Shown here: positions 15,198-23,837 of the stretch, one piece after another
Layout of the letters: each line of letters starts with the position of its first letter
How positions within the stretch are numbered: the first letter of the stretch is position 1
NCBI GenBank assembly: GCA_937927335.1
Contig: CALBDU010000012.1
Coordinates: 6,299 to 70,298, forward strand
Source of the DNA: an uncultured Clostridium sp.
GTDB taxonomy: Bacteria; Bacillota; Clostridia; Clostridiales; Clostridiaceae
Direction of reading: 5' to 3'
Length of the DNA stretch: 64,000 bases
The notes under the pieces: generated by a model
The model's input: the letters and a program-made list of their open reading frames with translations, nothing else
The model's database searches: none
Told to the model about the DNA's origin: nothing
Position numbers and translations under genes: made by a program

Positions 15198-17087
15198 ATG
15201 ATAGATGAAAAAATTCATGAATATGATATAGAAGCATCCCATAAAAGATGTGAAAAATCTGGATTATCCCGGGATAACCTTTATAGCAGGAAAATAATTG
15301 GCAAGGAAGAGCTTCAGAAAAAGTTTGCTATTAACCGTGAGTTAATATTAACAGCAATTCCTTATATGGAGCAGCTTTATAATTTTGTAAAAGGCTCAAA
15401 TTATTTTGCACTGCTTTTGGACCGGGAAGGCTGTATTTTAAATGCTATAGGAGATGAAGGAATTTTGGACCAGGCATTTTTCATGAAAATGATGCCAGGT
15501 GCCTATATGGATGAATACAATATCGGAACAAATGCCATGAGTATAGCATTGCAGGTAGATTATCCAGTGCAGGTTTCAGGAGTGGACCATTATATTAAAG
15601 CCTACTATAAATGGACCTGTTCTGCAGCCAGGATATTGGATGATACAGGAAAGCTAATTGGTATATTAAACCTTACAGGCTATTCAACAAGCATGCATCC
15701 ACACACCCTTGGCATGGTGGCTGCTGCATCAAATGCCATACAGCAGATGCTGAAGATAAAAGAAATAAACAGGGTATTAACCAAGACTAAAATGCATATG
15801 GAAACTATATTCCATTCCATGCCTGCTGGTATAATCACCTGTGATGTTGAGGACAACATAATACTAGCGAATAAAAAAGCTGAGGAGCTTTTTGGCTATG
15901 AACTTTCAGAGCTTAAACCAAGCTCTATGGGAAAGCTTATTGATAACTGGAGCCATATCAAGAGCAGCCTTAAAGCAGAAAAAGACATAATCAACGAAGA
16001 TGTTTATGTTAACATAGCAGCTGGAAGAATACAATTTAATATGAGCGCGTATGCCATTTATGATTCCCAGGGGGCTATTGATGAAATAATATGCGTATTT
16101 GAGGAAATAAAAAAGATTAGGAAGCTTGCTGGAAAGATCATGTCGGGCCAGGCTACTTATACCTTTGATAAAATAATAGGCAGGGAAGAAAGCTTCTTAA
16201 AGGTAATAGAATATGCTAAAAAGATTGCGGACAGCAAGTCCACTATATTGATTATGGGAGAAAGTGGCACAGGGAAGGAACTTTTTTCCCAGTCTATCCA
16301 TAATTACAGCAGCAGAGCTGAAGAGCCCTTTATAGCTGTGAATTGCGGTGCAATACCAAGAGAGCTTATAGAATCAGAGCTTTTCGGCTATGAGGAGGGT
16401 GCTTTTACCGGAGCTAAAAGGGGTGGCCATGCAGGAAAGTTTGAGATATCAGATGGAGGAACAATATTCCTTGATGAAATTGGTGAAATGCCTCTGGATA
16501 TGCAGACAAAACTCCTCAGGGCAATAGAAGAGGGAGTTATTACAAGAATTGGCGGACAAAAGCAGATAAAGGTGGATACAAGGGTTATTGCAGCTACAAA
16601 CAAGGATTTGAAACAAGAGGTGGAAAACGGTAATTTTAGGAAGGATCTTTTTTACAGGCTTAATGTACTTCCTATATATCTTCCACCATTAAGGGAAAGA
16701 AAAGAGGATATTATACCCCTTATAAAATATCTTATGAGAAACATATCCCACCGCTTAAACAAAAAACCAGTGAATATACCTGAAGACTATCTGCAGAGGA
16801 TGATAGAATATAACTGGCCGGGCAATATCAGAGAACTTGAAAATGTTGTTGAACTTATTATAAATACGGAGGCCCTTCCTCTGAACATATTCGATGGTAA
16901 AACCGACAGCGCAAGCGGACTGATGCCTCTAAAACGGGAATATTTAAGCCTTAAGGAAATTGAGAAGGAGCATATATTAAAGGTTATAAAAAGGTTTGAC
17001 GGAAATATTTCTCAGACAGCAGCAGTATTAGGCATTGGGAGAAATACCCTTTATAGAAAGCTTGAGGAATATGGAATTAATATTTAA
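15198..17087 (+). CDS. Sigma-54-dependent transcriptional activator (GAF-PAS-AAA+-Fis)
   Basis: The product has 629 residues from ATG 15198 (SD GGGG; a TTG at 15183 is less likely). A GAF-like sensor (~60-185) resembles that of AcoR-type activators. It is followed by a PAS domain (~200-300), an AAA+ domain (~320-555) and a Fis-type HTH near the C-terminus (NISQTAAVLGIGRNTLYRKL). The AAA+ part has Walker A GESGTGKE, the sigma-54-contacting GAFTGA loop and DEIGEMP. It would activate RpoN promoters by ATP hydrolysis. The signal and target are unknown; I saw no clear -24/-12 promoter in the window's intergenic regions. The antiporter gene starts 14 bases after its stop. Confidence 0.9.
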   Translation: MIDEKIHEYDIEASHKRCEKSGLSRDNLYSRKIIGKEELQKKFAINRELILTAIPYMEQLYNFVKGSNYFALLLDREGCILNAIGDEGILDQAFFMKMMPGAYMDEYNIGTNAMSIALQVDYPVQVSGVDHYIKAYYKWTCSAARILDDTGKLIGILNLTGYSTSMHPHTLGMVAAASNAIQQMLKIKEINRVLTKTKMHMETIFHSMPAGIITCDVEDNIILANKKAEELFGYELSELKPSSMGKLIDNWSHIKSSLKAEKDIINEDVYVNIAAGRIQFNMSAYAIYDSQGAIDEIICVFEEIKKIRKLAGKIMSGQATYTFDKIIGREESFLKVIEYAKKIADSKSTILIMGESGTGKELFSQSIHNYSSRAEEPFIAVNCGAIPRELIESELFGYEEGAFTGAKRGGHAGKFEISDGGTIFLDEIGEMPLDMQTKLLRAIEEGVITRIGGQKQIKVDTRVIAATNKDLKQEVENGNFRKDLFYRLNVLPIYLPPLRERKEDIIPLIKYLMRNISHRLNKKPVNIPEDYLQRMIEYNWPGNIRELENVVELIINTEALPLNIFDGKTDSASGLMPLKREYLSLKEIEKEHILKVIKRFDGNISQTAAVLGIGRNTLYRKLEEYGINI

Positions 17088-17101
17088 GGCGGGTGGACAT
17101 T

Positions 17102-18334
17102 ATGGAAAGCAATATAGTTTTACTAACAGAGGAGGCTATGAAGCTTCTGGCCATTATACTTATTTGTGGTGTGGTTTGTGCAAAATCCAGCTCATTTATA
17201 AAACTCCCTGATACAGTATTATTCATACTGGCGGGCGTCATTATAGGGCCTGAACTTTTGAATCTGGTGGATTTTAAGGATTTTCCCGTGGCAAACCAGT
17301 TTATACTAACCTTTGGCGCAGCTTATATTCTATATGACGGCGGCAGGGAAATAAGGCTTAATGTACTTAACAAGGTAAAGATATCCGTTACCTTGCTGGC
17401 TACCGCAGGTGTTATAATATCTGCGTTTATAACTGGCTTTTTTGCAGAAAAGGTACTACATTTGGACTTTTTATACGCATTGCTGCTGGGTGCAGTGATA
17501 GCGTCCACCGACCCCTCGGTGCTTGTTCCTCTTTTCAAAAATATGAATATAAGCCCAAAGCTGAAGCAGACGATTATTTCAGAATCAGCCTTTAATGATG
17601 CGGCAGGTGCTATTGTAACTTTTGTAGTGGTAGGCATCATAGGCGGGGGAAGCTTTTCTTTGGGAGGCAGCATTTTTGAACTTTTTAAAACGGCATTAGG
17701 GGGAATAATTGTTGGGATAATTTTTGGATATGGAGCTACGCTTTTGGCTTCAGAGCACAAGGCAGGCATTTTAAGCGGTTTTCCCGGTGAAATTGCCGTG
17801 GCTGCAGTACTAGGTGCTTATGTAACTGCACAGCATTTTGGCTTTAGCGGTTTTATGGCGGTTTTCCTGGTGGGAATTATGTGCGGCAACAAATCCATGT
17901 TTAAGCTTTCTATATCAAAGGAGGGCTATGAAACTCACCTTAGCTTTAAAGATGTGCTGATAACGATACTTAGGATTATGATATTTGTTTTGCTGGGAAC
18001 CCAGATGGACTTTGCAATTATAGGAAGGTACTGGCAAGGAGCCTTGATAGTGGTTGTCCTGTTTGTGTTTTTGGCAAGGCCGGTTTCTGTACTGCTTTCA
18101 GTTATATTTGATAGAAAGGCCCAGTGGACATTAAAGGAGATTTTATATTTGATGTGGACCAGGGAAACAGGTGTTATTCCTGCGGCTTTAGCAGGCATGT
18201 TGGTTTCAATGCAGATACCTAACGCCAAAATAATATCTGCAGTGACCTCCATGGCCATAATTATAACTTTAACCTTCCAAGCCAGCAGTGCAAAATATGC
18301 AGCTAAGCTGCTTAATCTTGAAATAGAGGAATAA
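17102..18334 (+). CDS. Cation:proton antiporter, CPA1 family
   Basis: The product has 410 residues and about 12 membrane spans, made of glycine-rich hydrophobic segments from residue ~12 to the C-terminus. Key family motifs are ASTDPSVLVPLF (~139-150) and SAFNDAAGAIVT (~165-176), the latter with the paired Asn-Asp of the NhaP/CPA1 ion site. It exchanges Na+ or K+ for H+. Start ATG 17102 follows GGTGG. The gene is 14 bases from the sigma-54 activator and is probably co-transcribed. It ends at a bidirectional terminator. Confidence 0.88.
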   Translation: MESNIVLLTEEAMKLLAIILICGVVCAKSSSFIKLPDTVLFILAGVIIGPELLNLVDFKDFPVANQFILTFGAAYILYDGGREIRLNVLNKVKISVTLLATAGVIISAFITGFFAEKVLHLDFLYALLLGAVIASTDPSVLVPLFKNMNISPKLKQTIISESAFNDAAGAIVTFVVVGIIGGGSFSLGGSIFELFKTALGGIIVGIIFGYGATLLASEHKAGILSGFPGEIAVAAVLGAYVTAQHFGFSGFMAVFLVGIMCGNKSMFKLSISKEGYETHLSFKDVLITILRIMIFVLLGTQMDFAIIGRYWQGALIVVVLFVFLARPVSVLLSVIFDRKAQWTLKEILYLMWTRETGVIPAALAGMLVSMQIPNAKIISAVTSMAIIITLTFQASSAKYAAKLLNLEIEE

Positions 18335-18338
18335 TAAA

Positions 18339-18372
18339 AGCATTGGATGAGCCAGCTCATTCAATGCTTAAT
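18339..18372. terminator. Bidirectional intrinsic terminator between antiporter and Gx transporter genes
   Basis: AGCATTGGATGAGC (18339-18352) and GCTCATTCAATGCT (18355-18368) form a 14-bp stem with one G-T pair and a 2-base loop. A-rich and T-rich flanks on both sides allow termination of both convergent units. Confidence 0.85.
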
Positions 18373-18883
18373 TTATTAAATCATTTAATATAGGTATTTT
18401 GTTTAAATGCTTAACAAGGAAATTAGTACATACACCGATAAAGTAACCGGTTATCAGGGCTGATACCATCAAAACCGGAAGATATATATATATCCTGAGA
18501 TCCTGTATTACTAAAGATGCAACAAGAAGCTGGCCTATATTATGAAATATGGCTCCCATTATGCTTATGGACCATAGGCTTAATGAATTTCTAAAGAATT
18601 TATATAAAATTATCATCACAAAATTGCTTAACAGTCCGCCGGCAATGCTGAATAAAAATGCAGACATGGAACCTCCGAACATAGAGCCCAGCAGTGTCCT
18701 TAAAAACATTATCAGCAGCGCTTCCTTCCACCCGAAAATTATCAATGCAGCCAGAGAAACCAGATTTGCAAGGCCAAGTTTAATTCCTGGAAACAGCACT
18801 GGTACCTGTGCTTCTATAACATAAATTATCAGGGCTATACTCACCATCAGGCTCAAAACCACCATTTTTTTTGTCTTATTCAT
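18368..18883 (-). CDS. Gx transporter family protein (HepPP_syn_1-like)
   Basis: The product has 171 residues and five or six hydrophobic spans. LFPGIKLGLANLVSLAALII (~30-49), FLRTLLGSMFGGSMSAFLFS (~60-79) and IMGAIFHNIGQLLVA (~109-123) match the family once labelled heptaprenyl diphosphate synthase component I, now Gx transporter. Its fold resembles S components of ECF importers. It lies 11 bases downstream of the NusG-II gene, a recurrent pairing in clostridia, and forms one minus-strand unit with it. Substrate not known. Confidence 0.82.
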   Translation of the reverse strand: MNKTKKMVVLSLMVSIALIIYVIEAQVPVLFPGIKLGLANLVSLAALIIFGWKEALLIMFLRTLLGSMFGGSMSAFLFSIAGGLLSNFVMIILYKFFRNSLSLWSISIMGAIFHNIGQLLVASLVIQDLRIYIYLPVLMVSALITGYFIGVCTNFLVKHLNKIPILNDLIN

Positions 18884-18894
18884 ATGACCACCTA

Positions 18895-19278
18895 CTAGTA
18901 TACATTCTCATCTACGCCTTTTGAACCACCCTGGATTACAATTATAAGCTTGTGGGGAAGACATACAACATTTTGTCCGGCTTCTGAAGCCCAGCCTTCT
19001 TTAACACAAAGCTTATCTGGGCAGTCTGCATCCGATACCCTTATCTTCCCTTTTTCAATAGTTATTATATTGTAATGTCCGCCTTCATAGGGAATTTTAA
19101 TTTCCTGGGGTTCAGTTATTTTATCCAGGTCAATGGTTCTAATAACTTTGCCGTCCTGCTTAATTTGTGCTATATGACTGGAGCTTTTGGAAAACTTCTT
19201 ATAGGCAAATACGCCCGCTGTACTAAGAGCCAATGCCAGGATTATCATCACGGCAACTATTTTATCTCCCTTTTTCAT
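18895..19278 (-). CDS. NusG domain II-containing exported or membrane-anchored protein
   Basis: The product has 127 residues. An N-terminal hydrophobic anchor occupies residues ~8-26. The rest is a beta-rich NusG_II domain with IPYEGGHYNIITIEKGKIRV, CPDKLCVKEGW and VCLPHKLIIVI. The Cys residues in CPDKLC and VCLPH are conserved in this family, but no cofactor is established. It is unrelated in role to the transcription factor NusG. It is co-transcribed with the Gx transporter. The SD is AAAGAGG. Confidence 0.85.
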   Translation of the reverse strand: MKKGDKIVAVMIILALALSTAGVFAYKKFSKSSSHIAQIKQDGKVIRTIDLDKITEPQEIKIPYEGGHYNIITIEKGKIRVSDADCPDKLCVKEGWASEAGQNVVCLPHKLIIVIQGGSKGVDENVY

Positions 19279-19292
19279 GTGTTTACCTCTTT

Positions 19293-20084
19293 TTATTGCA
19301 ATTTAACAGCCTTTATTGTAAAAAGCTTTGGAATTCCTTTATCCTCAGGCTTAGCACCTTCGCTTTCATTAAGCTCCATCACCATGAAACCACTCTGTGC
19401 CAGTGCGGTAACTATTTCACCCAAGGTCCATTTTCGTATGAAGGCTTTTGGAAAGCCGTTTCGCTCTTCATCAGATAATTTGTCTATGTCTGGTATATAT
19501 TTCAAATATGCTACATCAGTTTTTTCAATTTCTTCAGAAAAATAGTCACCGGTAACCTTATGTTTTTTGCCCTTAGTGGTTACAAGCTTTGTAGAAACAG
19601 GGTGAAAGTCCTGTATGATAAAGCTTCCATTAATTTTAAGCATTGCAGCAGCTGCCTTGAAAAAAAGCGTAAGATCTGTAAAATAGTGAAGTATGCCTAG
19701 TTCACAGAAGGCAATATCAAAGTCCCTGGTTTTTTCGCTTTCAGGCACATTCAACACATCGGAAAGAATATATTTTATTCTAACACCAGCCTCCCGGGAA
19801 GTTTCCTCGGCATACCGCTTATTATCCCAGGAAAAGTCAACCACGGTAACATCAGCGCCCAGCAAGGCCAGGGCTATTGCTTTTCCTCCGTGAGAGCCTA
19901 GCAGGTTTACTATTTTTTTGTTTTTTACGTTTTCGAAATACCTGTAAATACTGCCAAGTCTCTTTACAGGATCCTTTTTTATATTTTCAGCTGCCTCATA
20001 AGGTGTTCCGAAACGGTGGTTCCAGGCTTCATATGCCAGCTGGTTCCAGGCAATTTCATTTACTTGTGTATGTTCCTGCTGCAT
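19293..20084 (-). CDS. SAM-dependent class I methyltransferase
   Basis: The product has 263 residues. The Rossmann methyltransferase core has KIVNLLGSHGGKAIALALLG (~53-72, SAM-binding loop), ADVTVVDFSWDN (motif II acidic residue) and FDIAFCELGILHYF (motif IV). The start ATG is preceded by GGGAGG. The gene is divergent from the panE-like gene and lies 14 bases upstream of the NusG-II gene, so it may lead that minus-strand unit. Substrate cannot be predicted. Confidence 0.85.
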   Translation of the reverse strand: MQQEHTQVNEIAWNQLAYEAWNHRFGTPYEAAENIKKDPVKRLGSIYRYFENVKNKKIVNLLGSHGGKAIALALLGADVTVVDFSWDNKRYAEETSREAGVRIKYILSDVLNVPESEKTRDFDIAFCELGILHYFTDLTLFFKAAAAMLKINGSFIIQDFHPVSTKLVTTKGKKHKVTGDYFSEEIEKTDVAYLKYIPDIDKLSDEERNGFPKAFIRKWTLGEIVTALAQSGFMVMELNESEGAKPEDKGIPKLFTIKAVKLQ

Positions 20085-20227
20085 ATAAGCAACCTCCCTG
20101 AAGACTTATTATATCCTATAAATTTTACTATATGCAGCCTTAATTAGCAACCTAATATTTTTACTGTAAATTTAAGTGAATTAATGATACTATTAACATA
20201 TAGTTTTACAAAAGGAGGATAATCTTA

Positions 20228-21178
20228 ATGGGAGAAGGAAAAATAAAAAATATATGCATTTTCGGCACTGGAGGAATTGGCGGAGTTTTTGGGGGCAGGA
20301 TAGCAAATAACATATCCATATTAAAGGATAATTGTCATAAGGTTTATTATATAGCTCGCGGACGGCATTTACAGATGATAAACAGCAAAGGACTGATACT
20401 GGATATTCCAGGAAAAGCTTCTCTTGTTTGCAGACCTGAGGGCGCATATGAAAGCATGTCAGATATACCCGCACCTGATCTGATATTCCTGTGTGTAAAA
20501 GGCTATGACTTGGATTCAGCCTTAAGTGATATATCAAAAAACATTAAACCGGATACAATAATAATACCTCTGCTAAATGGTGTGGATATTTATGAAAGAA
20601 TAAGAAAATCAATAAAGCAGTGTATTGTGCTGCCCTCCTGCGTATATGTGGGGGCACATATTGCTGAGCCGGGCAGGGTAAGCCAGGACTCTGAAACTGC
20701 AAGAATAATAACAGGCAAGGACCCTCTGTACCCTGATTATGATTTTTCAAAGCTTAAGGAATTTATCAGCCTCATGGGTATAGACTGCACTTTTTTGGAG
20801 GATTCATCCATAGCTATTTGGGAGAAGTATTTGTTTATTGCATCCTTTGGCCTGGTCACAGCCTATTCTGGGAAATCCTTCGGACAGGTTATGGAAGAGC
20901 CTGACCTTAAGGAGCTGATAAGAGGAGTAGTAAAGGAAATTCTTCAGATTGCAGTAAAAAAAGGTGTTAAGCTTCCAGAAAATATTGAAGAAAAAACTAT
21001 ATCAAAAGGAAATGATTTTCCGTACAACTCTAGAACATCCTATCAGAGGGACGTGGAAAGTAAAAAAGGAAAAAATGAAGGAGAACTGTTTGGAGGGGCC
21101 ATATTAAAGCTTGGACAGGAAACTGCGGTGGACACTCCGGTAACAAAAATGGTATACTATAATATTTTAAGCAGATAG
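20228..21178 (+). CDS. panE: 2-dehydropantoate 2-reductase family (ApbA/PanE)
   Basis: The product has 316 residues. The NADPH-binding motif IFGTGGIGGVFGGRIA lies at residues ~12-27, CVKGYDLDSAL (~87-97) follows, and the C-terminal helical domain contains the conserved WEKYLFIASFG (~198). PanE reduces 2-dehydropantoate to pantoate for CoA synthesis. Other pantothenate genes are not nearby and the family includes paralogues, so the substrate is likely but not certain. The SD is AAAGGAGG. Confidence 0.8.
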   Translation: MGEGKIKNICIFGTGGIGGVFGGRIANNISILKDNCHKVYYIARGRHLQMINSKGLILDIPGKASLVCRPEGAYESMSDIPAPDLIFLCVKGYDLDSALSDISKNIKPDTIIIPLLNGVDIYERIRKSIKQCIVLPSCVYVGAHIAEPGRVSQDSETARIITGKDPLYPDYDFSKLKEFISLMGIDCTFLEDSSIAIWEKYLFIASFGLVTAYSGKSFGQVMEEPDLKELIRGVVKEILQIAVKKGVKLPENIEEKTISKGNDFPYNSRTSYQRDVESKKGKNEGELFGGAILKLGQETAVDTPVTKMVYYNILSR

Positions 21179-21192
21179 AAGCGAGGTAAGCG

Positions 21193-22239
21193 ATGAAGTT
21201 TTTACGATATTTTATGATTTTTATTCCAATTAGTTTTATATGTGAGTTCATGCATTTCAGTCCTGTAATAATCTTTACAGCCTGTGCTTTTGCAATTGTG
21301 CCGCTGGCCGGCTTGATGGGGGAGGCAACTGAAGAAATTTCTGTATATGCAGGGCCCAGAATTGGAGGATTTCTAAACGCAACCTTTGGAAATGCCACTG
21401 AGCTTATAATATCATTCTTTGCTCTTAAGGCAGGGTTGTTTGATGTTGTAAAAGCATCTGTGGCAGGTTCCGTTATAGGTAATATTTTATTGGTTCTGGG
21501 AGCCAGCATGCTTTTTGGCGGCATGAAATATAAATCTCAGAGGTTTAACAGGAGGCAGGTGGAGGTAACGGCCAGCATGCTTCTTTTTGCAGTAATAGGA
21601 CTGACCATACCTGCCATATTTACACATACCATAAATCCCAATCTGCTGAACACATCAAGATATGAGGGCTTGAGTGTAGCTGTGGCTGTAATTATGTTTG
21701 TGATATACCTTATGAGCCTTTACTTTTCCTTCTATACCCATAAGGATTTGTTTGGGGTTGAGCACGATGAAGCTGTGGAATCAAAATGGTCCCTGAAAAA
21801 GTCAATTATGGTGCTGGTTACTGCCACTGTATTTATCGGCTTTGAATCGGAATTCCTTGTAGGCTCGGTGGAGCCAATGACTGAAGCAATAGGTCTCAGC
21901 AGCTTCTTTGTAGGTATAATTTTAATACCAATAATAGGTAATGCTGCGGAGCACAGCACAGCAATACTGATGGCCATGAAAAACAAGATGGATGTGGCAA
22001 TTGAAATAGCCATCGGATCAAGCCTGCAGATAATACTTTTTGTAGCGCCGGTGCTAATATTCCTCAGCCTTTTGTTTACACCCATGACTATAATATTCAA
22101 CGAATTTGAACTGGTAGCTCTGATTGTTTCGGTGTTTATTGCCAACAGGGTGGCAGGGGACGGAGAGTCCAACTGGCTGGAGGGACTTCAGCTGGTGGCT
22201 GTGTATATAATCATTGCTGTTTCATTTTTTATGCTGTAA
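21193..22239 (+). CDS. cax: Calcium/proton antiporter (CAX)
   Basis: The product has 348 residues with about 11 spans in two halves. The alpha repeats are GNATELIISFFALKAG (~60-75) and GNAAEHSTAILMAMKNKMDV (~251-270), each with the invariant Gly-Asn-Ala and Glu of CaCA exchangers. It exports Ca2+ in exchange for H+ at the cytoplasmic membrane. The start has GCGAGG upstream, and the gene lies 14 bases after panE. Confidence 0.92.
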   Translation: MKFLRYFMIFIPISFICEFMHFSPVIIFTACAFAIVPLAGLMGEATEEISVYAGPRIGGFLNATFGNATELIISFFALKAGLFDVVKASVAGSVIGNILLVLGASMLFGGMKYKSQRFNRRQVEVTASMLLFAVIGLTIPAIFTHTINPNLLNTSRYEGLSVAVAVIMFVIYLMSLYFSFYTHKDLFGVEHDEAVESKWSLKKSIMVLVTATVFIGFESEFLVGSVEPMTEAIGLSSFFVGIILIPIIGNAAEHSTAILMAMKNKMDVAIEIAIGSSLQIILFVAPVLIFLSLLFTPMTIIFNEFELVALIVSVFIANRVAGDGESNWLEGLQLVAVYIIIAVSFFML

Positions 22240-22256
22240 AAATAGGAGGTGCCAAT

Positions 22257-23096
22257 ATGAAGGTTACTGTGTTAGTTGATAACAATACCATCATAGACAG
22301 ATATTTTCTTGCTGAGCCTGCCTTGTGCTTATTAATCCAGGAGGGCAGCAGAAAAATACTTTTCGACCTTGGCTATTCGGATGTATTTATCAGGAATGCC
22401 AATAAGATGAAAATATCTCTTAATGATGTAGATACAATAGTATTTTCACATGGCCACAATGATCATACTGGAGGGCTGCCCGCTCTTATTGCTATGTATA
22501 TTGAGGAAGCACTTGAAAAAAGAAAGTTCTTAAAGCCGGATTTAATTTGCCACAAGGATACCTTTGGCACCAAGGTCACAGGAAATTTCATTGATATTGG
22601 GTCACCAGTAACAGTGGATAAGCTTAAGCAGCATTTTAACCTTAATCTTACCAATGAACCTTTTTGGATAACAGATAAGCTGGTATTTCTGGGGGAAATA
22701 CCAAGGAGCAATTCCTTCGAAAACAGGCATCCAGTAGGGAAGGTGCTGGAAGAAGAGGACTTCAGAGATGATTTTCTTAAGGATGACTCGGCTTTGGCAT
22801 ACAAATCAAAGAATGGACTTGTAATAATTACAGGCTGTTCTCATGCAGGAATATGCAATATTATTGAATATGCCAGGAAAGTAACCGGTGAAAGCAGGGT
22901 CCTTGATATAATAGGTGGCTTTCATCTTCTAAACCCATCAAAGACTCAGATGGATGGAACCATAGAATATTTTAAAGAATTGAACCCTTGCAGCATTTAT
23001 GCCTGTCACTGTACTGACTTCCCGTCAAAGGCTGCCCTTTCTGAGCACTTTAATGTGAAGGACACAGGGGTATCATTGGAGCTCTACTATGATTAG
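22257..23096 (+). CDS. MBL-fold metallohydrolase
   Basis: The product has 279 residues. Metal-binding motifs are SHGHNDHTGGL (~64-74), GCSHAGICNII (~195), GGFHLL (~220) and ACHCTD (~246). This set is typical of the archaeal/bacterial group annotated as dihydropteridine or MptA-like synthases, whose true substrates are mostly unknown. SD AGGAGG. The stop overlaps the next gene by 8 bases. Confidence 0.87.
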   Translation: MKVTVLVDNNTIIDRYFLAEPALCLLIQEGSRKILFDLGYSDVFIRNANKMKISLNDVDTIVFSHGHNDHTGGLPALIAMYIEEALEKRKFLKPDLICHKDTFGTKVTGNFIDIGSPVTVDKLKQHFNLNLTNEPFWITDKLVFLGEIPRSNSFENRHPVGKVLEEEDFRDDFLKDDSALAYKSKNGLVIITGCSHAGICNIIEYARKVTGESRVLDIIGGFHLLNPSKTQMDGTIEYFKELNPCSIYACHCTDFPSKAALSEHFNVKDTGVSLELYYD

Positions 23097-23823
23097 GATA
23101 ATATTTGGTTTACTAAACATTGCTTATTTTGTTTTTTTGTATACCCGTGGGATAGCCTTTTCCAAGTTTTTTTTACTATCAGGCCTGTTCTTTACAGTTT
23201 GGGGCTTTGTCAGCAAAAGGCGGGGCTATGATTTCAGTGTCAGGTATCCAAAAATATCTATTGCCATAAACATTTTGCTTATCGCTGCACTTGCATCATT
23301 TCTGATACTTGAAAGCTTCATTATAATGGAAGGAACCAAAAAAGACCTTGTGAAAACAGATTATGTAGTGGTGCTTGGAGCCGGGCTTTGGGGCGAAACC
23401 CCTTCGGATACATTATACAAGCGCCTTGATGCAGCCTTGGCATATATAAATAAAAATCCGGAAATTAAAATAGTACTTTCCGGGGGCAAGGGTCCAGGGG
23501 AAAATATCACTGAAGCAGAAGCAATGAAAAGATATCTGGTTAGTAAAGGAATATCTGAAAAAAATATTTATAAGGAAGAAAAATCAACTTCAACTGAAGA
23601 AAATTTAAGATATACAAAAGAACTTATTAATAATATATCCAAAAAGGATAAGACAAGTCTTACAGTGGTTACCAGCAATTTTCATATGCTGAGAGCTAAA
23701 CTGCTGGCTGAAAAAGGCGGCTTTGAAACCTTTGAATATTCATCACCCATATTATCATGGCTGATGCCAGTTTGTTATGTAAGAGAATATTTTGCCATGA
23801 TTAAATATTTTGTATTCAGATGA
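23089..23823 (+). CDS. YdcF/ElyC-like membrane protein (DUF218)
   Basis: The product has 244 residues. Three hydrophobic spans lie in the first ~90 residues, followed by a DUF218 domain: VVLGAGLWGETPSDTLYKRL (~95-114), IVLSGGKGPGENITEA (~126-141) and TVVTSNFHMLRAKLLA. YdcF, SanA and ElyC proteins are linked to envelope integrity and undecaprenyl-carrier metabolism, but the reaction is unclear. It overlaps the MBL gene by 8 bases. Confidence 0.83.
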   Translation: MIRIIFGLLNIAYFVFLYTRGIAFSKFFLLSGLFFTVWGFVSKRRGYDFSVRYPKISIAINILLIAALASFLILESFIIMEGTKKDLVKTDYVVVLGAGLWGETPSDTLYKRLDAALAYINKNPEIKIVLSGGKGPGENITEAEAMKRYLVSKGISEKNIYKEEKSTSTEENLRYTKELINNISKKDKTSLTVVTSNFHMLRAKLLAEKGGFETFEYSSPILSWLMPVCYVREYFAMIKYFVFR

Positions 23824-23837
23824 TTGGAGGATTTACT

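Noticed and set aside
17323..17769. 148-codon minus-strand frame within the antiporter gene
   Set aside because: Antisense of hydrophobic codons; the plus-strand frame has the antiporter motifs.
21030..21524. 164-codon minus-strand frame across panE and cax
   Set aside because: Spans the junction of two well-supported genes and has no SD.
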